Assembly: GCA_963816985.1 (NCBI GenBank)
Contig: CAWFMF010000004.1
Coordinates: 2,790,001 to 2,854,000, forward strand
From: JAIVJM01 sp963816985
GTDB taxonomy: Bacteria > Acidobacteriota > Blastocatellia > Pyrinomonadales > Pyrinomonadaceae
Direction: 5' to 3'
DNA: 64,000 nt
Made by a program: the position numbers and the translations under genes. Shown in pieces: positions 59,502 through 64,000 of this stretch (position 1 is the stretch's first letter; the number at the start of each line of letters is the position of its first letter). The notes below the pieces were generated by a model. It was not told the origin of the DNA. It did no database searches and was given only the letters and a program-made list of their open reading frames with translations.

Positions 59502-62500
59502 ATGTCTCCTTCTCTCCGACGAATCAGACCCGCATTTAAAATGAGGCTCGCGTCCGCGCTCCGCAGGACTCTGGTCTACGGCCTGTCCGCCGTCCTGCTG
59601 TGCTCGACGATGCCGCAGTCATCCGCGCAACGTCGCATTTCACGCCGCGTCCCCACCGGCGAGGCATCGCCCGCGCCGAGCACGCGGAAGAGTGAGGGGA
59701 AGAAGGGAACGAAACGCGCCTCGAACACTCGCGCGACGAAGGCCGGGAAGCGGGCCGCCCCCCTGACGAGGACGCAAATCGGCACGCAGGACATACAGGA
59801 GATAACCATCGGCGTGCCATGGATGGGCGAGGCCGGTATCCAGCAGACGACCGCGGAGATTATGAGCCGGCAGGCCAACGCCCCGGCCATCTCGCGCAGG
59901 CCGGCGCTCGTCGAAGAGCACCACATCCCGAACCGCAAGACGCGGCCCCAAGACCCGGACGCGCAGCCCGTGGCGAGCACGCCCGCGACCTTGAGCCTCT
60001 CGGCGGTCGGCGGCGACTTCGGCTTGTCATCCGCGCCGGGGGATATACCCTCGACCGACGCGCCGGAGTCGGAGGACGTGCCCGCGCCGCCTTCGGCCCC
60101 GCAGACCCTGAGCACGAGCTTCAACGCCGTCACCGGCCCGACCGAGACCGGCGCGTTCCCGCCCGACACGATGGGCGCGGTCGGCCCGACGCAGTTCGTC
60201 CTCTTCGTCAACGGGCGGCTCAGGACTTTCAACAAGACGACGGGCGCGGCGGACGGCGTGATTAACGCCGACCCGGATGTCTTCTTCTCCTCGGTGATGA
60301 CGCCTCCGCCCGCGCCGCTCAACATCAACTTCACCTCCGACCCGCAGGTGCGCTACGACCGCCTGACGGGCCGCTGGATGATGATCATCATTGACATCCC
60401 CAGCGCCAACGACATCGGCGACACGCCGAACCGCATCCTCATCGCCGTCTCGGACGCGGCCAGCAACGGCACGATTTCGGGGAGCACGGTCTGGACGTTC
60501 TTCTTCGTCCAGCAGAACACGGTCGGCGGCGGCGACTCCGGCGGTTTTTGCGATTACCCGTCGCTCGGCGTTGACGCCAACGCTCTCTATGTCGGCTGTG
60601 ACGAGTTCAGCGCCGCGACCGGCGGCTTCATCAACACCACGGCCTTCGTCGTCCGCAAGACCTCTGTCCTGAGCGGCGGGCCGGTCGTCACGACCGCCTT
60701 CCGCAACCTCATCACCCCCGTCCCCTTCGTCGCCGCGTCGGACGGGCCGTTCGAGCCGCGCGGCGTGGACAACTACGACCCGGCGGCGACCGAAGGCTTC
60801 TTCATCGGAAGCAGTTTTGCTGCCTTCGGCAGACTCGTCATGCGTCGCATCGGCACGCCGGGCGCGACGCCTACCATCTCCGCCAACATCCCCATCACCG
60901 TGAGCGCCACGTCCTTCCCGGTCAAACTTGAACACCTTGGAAATACGGTCGTCACCGACTCGAACGCGGACGGCTTCACCAATGGCGCGCTCGACGCGCT
61001 CGACGACCGCCTCATGGCCGCGCACATCCGCAACGGCAGACTTTGGACATCGCACGCCATCGCGGTCACGGCGGCGGGTGTCGGCTCGAACGCCAACGCG
61101 CAGCGGCGCAACGGCATCCGCTGGTACGAATTAGTCGTCCCGCCGACGACCGGGACGCCGACCGTCAACCAGTCAGGCACAATCTTTGACACGGCGGCCA
61201 CGCGCGCCGCCGCGCGCCAGTACATCATCCCCTCCGTGATGGTTTCGGGGCAGGGGCACGCCGCGCTCGGCTACAGCACCGCCGGGAATCCCTTCCGCGC
61301 CGACGCCGCGACCAACGGGCGGCTCGTCGGCGACACGCTGGGCACGACGGGCGCGGTCAACATCTACACCGCGAGCAGCACGGCTTATAATCCGCCGGGC
61401 GATCCGGGCGGCAATGGAGGTCGCCGCTGGGGCGATTACTCCTTCACCAGCCTCGACCCGATTGACGACATGACGATGTGGACGGTGCAGGAGTTCTGCA
61501 ACGCCACGAATACCTACGGCGCGCAGGTCGTCAAGCTGAACGCTCCGGCCCCTCCGCCGGATGCGTTGGCCGTCCCCTCGGCCCTCATTGACGAGACGGC
61601 CTCGACCAACGTCGTGCTGACGGGAGTCCCCATCGGCGGGACGGGCTACTACGATCCGGGGGCGAACCTCGCCCCGCCCGCGCTCCCCTTTAACCACATC
61701 GCGGCTACGGTCACGGGGGGCGTAACGGTCAACACCATCACCTTCAACTCGCCGACGCAGGTGACCTTGAACGTCTCGACCGTGGGCGCGACGGCTGGCC
61801 CGCAGAACGTCACCATCACCAACCCAGACGGTCAGCAGGTGACTTACGCGGGGGCCGTCTTCGTCGCCGCCGCGCCCGCCGCGCCCGCGACGTTGGGCCA
61901 AGTGCTCATCAGCGAGTTCCGCTTCCGCGGCGCGGGCGGCGCGGCGGACGAGTTCGTCGAGCTCTACAACAACACGAACACAGACCTCGACATCAGCGGC
62001 TACACGCTCCACGCCTTAACCGCCGCCGGGGCGCAGAACCTTCGCTTCACCGTCCCCGGCGCGCTCGCCAGCAACACGACCATCATCCCGGCGCGCGGCC
62101 ACTTCCTGATTACGGGCGCGTCCTACTCGCTCGCCACGACCGCCGCCTCGAACGGCGCTTTGAGCACGGGCATCGTTGACGGCTCGTCCATCGGCTTCTT
62201 CGCCGGGGCGACGCCGACGGCGGGGACGCGCATTGACTCGACGGGCTTCGACACGCGCGACGCGCTCTTCTTCGAGGGCACAGCCGTCACGCCGAACGGC
62301 GCGGGCACGGGCGGCATCACCGCCAGCGGCGAGTACAGCTTCGTCCGCGCCATGGCGGGGCCGAACGGCGAGTCGCTGGACACGAACAACAACAACGGCG
62401 ATTTCGTCTTCGTCTCCACCACCGCCGCGACGTTCACCACCCGGCCCTCCGTCCTCGGCGCGCCGGGGCCGGAGAACCTCGGCTCGCCCGTCCTCAAGAC

Positions 62501-63024
62501 GAACGCACAGTTGACGGGCAACCGGCTCGACACGGGCGTGAGCAGTACGGCCATCCCCAACCGCGTGCGGACGTTACGCGCGGCGTGCCCGCCCGTCAGC
62601 TCGCCGACCATCGTCTGCGACAACACGAAGTCGAATCTCGGCACGATGGAGATCAGGCTCAAGTTCACCAACAACACGGGCGCGCCCGTCACGCGCCTGC
62701 GCTTCCGCGTCACCAACATCACGACGATTAACAACCGCGCCGCCACCGAGGCCGACATCAGGCCGCTCAACAACACCGGCAGCTTCAGCGCGACCATCAG
62801 CCCGGCGGGCGGCGGCGGGAGTCAGACGGTGCAGAACCTGACGCTCGAAACGCCGTCCGACACCGTGACCCTCGGCGGCGGGATGAACTCGACGCTCGGC
62901 GCGGGGACGATTGCGGTGGGCACGCCCCTCGCCAATCGGGGCGACCATCAACGTCAACTTCATGCTCGGCGTTCAACTCAGCGGCGGCTTCCGCTTCTTC
63001 GTGATGGTCGAAGCGCTGCCTTAG
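59502..63024 (+). CDS. Very large secreted protein with lamin-tail domain; apparent frameshift near the end
   Basis: About 1174 residues after repair. A signal region (LVYGLSAVLLCSTMPQSSAQ) is followed by a Lys/Arg/Thr-rich stretch. Residues about 200-680 look like a secreted beta-propeller or hydrolase-like region (GAFPPDTMGAVGPTQFVLFV, VRYDRLTGRWMMIIIDIPSA, FCDYPSLGVDANALYVGCDE). Then come an IPT-like segment and a lamin-tail domain at about 795-930 (QVLISEFRFRGAGGAADEFV, ELYNNTNTDLDISGYTLHAL). The end LGVQLSGGFRFFVMVEALP is read only after adding one C near 62932, where GTPLA would continue as PIGATINVNFMLGVQ. Stop TAG 63022-63024. Likely surface or extracellular; function unknown. Confidence 0.83.
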
Positions 63025-63050
63025 AGGCTGGTCGTAAAGACCAACTGCCC

Positions 63051-63285
63051 GTCCCCGCAGGGGACGAAGACAATAGCCGGGGGCAAGTGAAAGCGCGTTA
63101 GCGCTCGAACGTCGCCCCCGGTAATGACGGGATAAGAAATCCGACCCTGAAGGGGTCGCACCTCGACGTTGAGGCGCGACCCCTTCAGGGTCGGAATGTT
63201 TTTACGGCACGACCGGGGGCGGCGCAAACTCCGTTTGCTTGCCCCCGGCTATTATCTCAAGCCCTTTCAGGGCTCCGGCCAAATA
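63051..63285. mobile_element. MITE-like palindromic element, copy 2 (right end diverged)
   Basis: The left end GTCCCCGCAGGGGACGAAGA (63051-63070) then CAATAGCCGGGGGCAA is nearly identical to the copy at 41840. The inner palindrome CGACCCTGAAGGGGTCGC / GCGACCCCTTCAGGGTCG is kept. The right end still has TTGCCCCCGGCTATTATCT (63239-63257) but then changes to CAAGCCCTTTCAGGGCT instead of the GTCCCC palindrome. TTAGAGGCTG (63021-63030), shared with copy 1, overlaps the stop codon of the lamin-tail gene. No transposase is present. Confidence 0.85.
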
Positions 63286-63328
63286 CTTCTCAAACAGCCT
63301 CTTCGAGGGAGCATGTGTTGGAACGCTC

Positions 63329-64000
63329 TCAGCGAAGTCTGAGGGGCTTGCCTTCGGCGTCGCGGAGTGTGAGGCCGAGTGTGCGCGCGATGGTGGGGCC
63401 GACATCCGTCATGCGAACCGTGCCGAAGTCGCCGCGCCGCTCTACCCCCGCGCCCGAAGCGATGAACGAGGCGCGGTAGTCGCGTGTCGTCGGGAGGTAG
63501 CCGTGCGCGCCGCGCTGCTTGTTGTCGGTCACGGGCTCGCCCGTGAGGTTGCTGCCGAAGCTGTAGCCTTCCGCCGCTTCGAGCATCAACGCCGCGCTCG
63601 GATGGACGCCGAGTCCGTCGAGATACTTCCTCGGTAACACGTCGAGCACCGTGCGGTAGCCGCCGCCCTGAGCCTCCCTGTAATTCCTAAAGATCAAGCT
63701 CACCCTTGAGGCGGTGACCGCGTCGTTCGGGTCGCGCAGCATGACGACGCACGAGCCGTTGGCGACGTAGGGCCACGCCTGCCAGTCGGTGACGACGGTG
63801 CGCGTCGTTCCTTTTTCGTCCGTCACCTCTTTCGTCTTGATGAGCCCCCACTGCTGGAGGAAAACGCCGGGGTGAATCAGTTTGCGGACGGGGCGGAAGC
63901 CGTGGTCGCTGACGATGAAGACCGCCGTCTCCGAGAGCGTGCCCGCGTCCTCGGCGGCCCGGAGGATGCGCCCGACGTAGCCGTCCACCTTCTCAAGGAT
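63329..64000 (-). CDS. Type I phosphodiesterase / nucleotide pyrophosphatase, C-terminal part (runs off the right edge)
   Basis: The last ~223 residues of an alkaline-phosphatase-fold enzyme; the frame is open through base 64000. The metal site AVFIVSDHGFRPVRKLIHPG (SDHGF) and the late ligand His in NKQRGAHGYLPTTRDYRASF are visible, followed by TVRMTDVGPTIARTLGLTL, the typical closing segment of this family. Such exported enzymes hydrolyse phosphodiesters, nucleotides or phosphonates; the substrate-determining part is outside the window. The stop lies ~40 bases from the MITE-like element. Confidence 0.85.
   Translation of the reverse strand: MLEKVDGYVGRILRAAEDAGTLSETAVFIVSDHGFRPVRKLIHPGVFLQQWGLIKTKEVTDEKGTTRTVVTDWQAWPYVANGSCVVMLRDPNDAVTASRVSLIFRNYREAQGGGYRTVLDVLPRKYLDGLGVHPSAALMLEAAEGYSFGSNLTGEPVTDNKQRGAHGYLPTTRDYRASFIASGAGVERRGDFGTVRMTDVGPTIARTLGLTLRDAEGKPLRLR

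Overview
The window looks like chromosomal DNA of a high-GC, Gram-negative, rod-shaped bacterium, most likely an Acidobacteriota of the Blastocatellia type (moderate confidence, by inference). The grounds are a complete mreB-mreC-mreD-mrdA-rodA block, an outer-membrane RND efflux operon, a PF07638-type ECF sigma factor paired with a large repeat-bearing Ser/Thr kinase, FecR, GerMN and TonB-C type proteins, a BshB1-type deacetylase, and many intergenic repeat families. No rRNA, tRNA, CRISPR array or prophage was recognised.

Layout. 1-272: start of a Gly/Thr-rich protein leaving the left edge. 554-8430: a TetR regulator with its candidate operator, then adaptor, RND pump and TolC-like channel. 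8474-11281: phosphatase-type nuclease, lipid kinase and metallo-beta-lactamase-fold enzyme, all on the minus strand. 11384-12867: a low-GC pair, a DUF4157 protein cut off inside its metal motif and an overlapping coiled-coil gene. 13080-19590: 2H phosphoesterase, BshB1-like deacetylase, M4 protease with a long leader, a methyltransferase and an alpha/beta hydrolase. 19680-22902: RNase E/G with a giant disordered insert, preceded by a 964-base structured region. 23867-25991: oxidoreductase and membrane phosphatase-type protein. 26080-32012: the cell-shape block. 32288-35846: a low-GC cluster of thioredoxin-rhodanese protein, TonB-C protein and Cys-rich exported peptide. 36417-40615: diguanylate cyclase, FecR protein and TerC. 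40616-42334: accessory DNA with a small XRE protein, an array of 21-bp dyads and a MITE-like element. 42335-47681: a PpiC-type foldase, a BrnT toxin module, an outer-membrane barrel and small membrane proteins. 47701-52144: histidine kinase, KaiC-like ATPase and thiolase. 52280-57894: a PD-(D/E)XK-like protein, then a Ser/Thr kinase and its ECF sigma factor separated by a REP-associated transposase. 57979-64000: GerMN protein, secreted proteins, a lamin-tail protein, a second MITE-like copy and a partial phosphodiesterase.

The most unusual content is non-coding. (1) Eleven intergenic spaces hold heptanucleotide tandem repeats, usually as inverted arms, built from at least five different 7-base words; several arrays run directly into a start codon. 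(2) About fourteen 21-bp units at 41515-41808 each carry a short dyad, spaced two helical turns apart, beside an XRE-family gene. (3) A REP/RAYT system: the transposase gene is flanked by REPs that match two long hairpins elsewhere in the window. (4) Two copies of a palindromic MITE-like element, one with perfect 36-bp terminal inverted repeats.

Six apparent single-base indels interrupt five otherwise well-conserved genes, including RNase E/G. This points to sequencing or assembly error more than to pseudogenes. Coordinates of those genes are given as the reconstructed whole gene.
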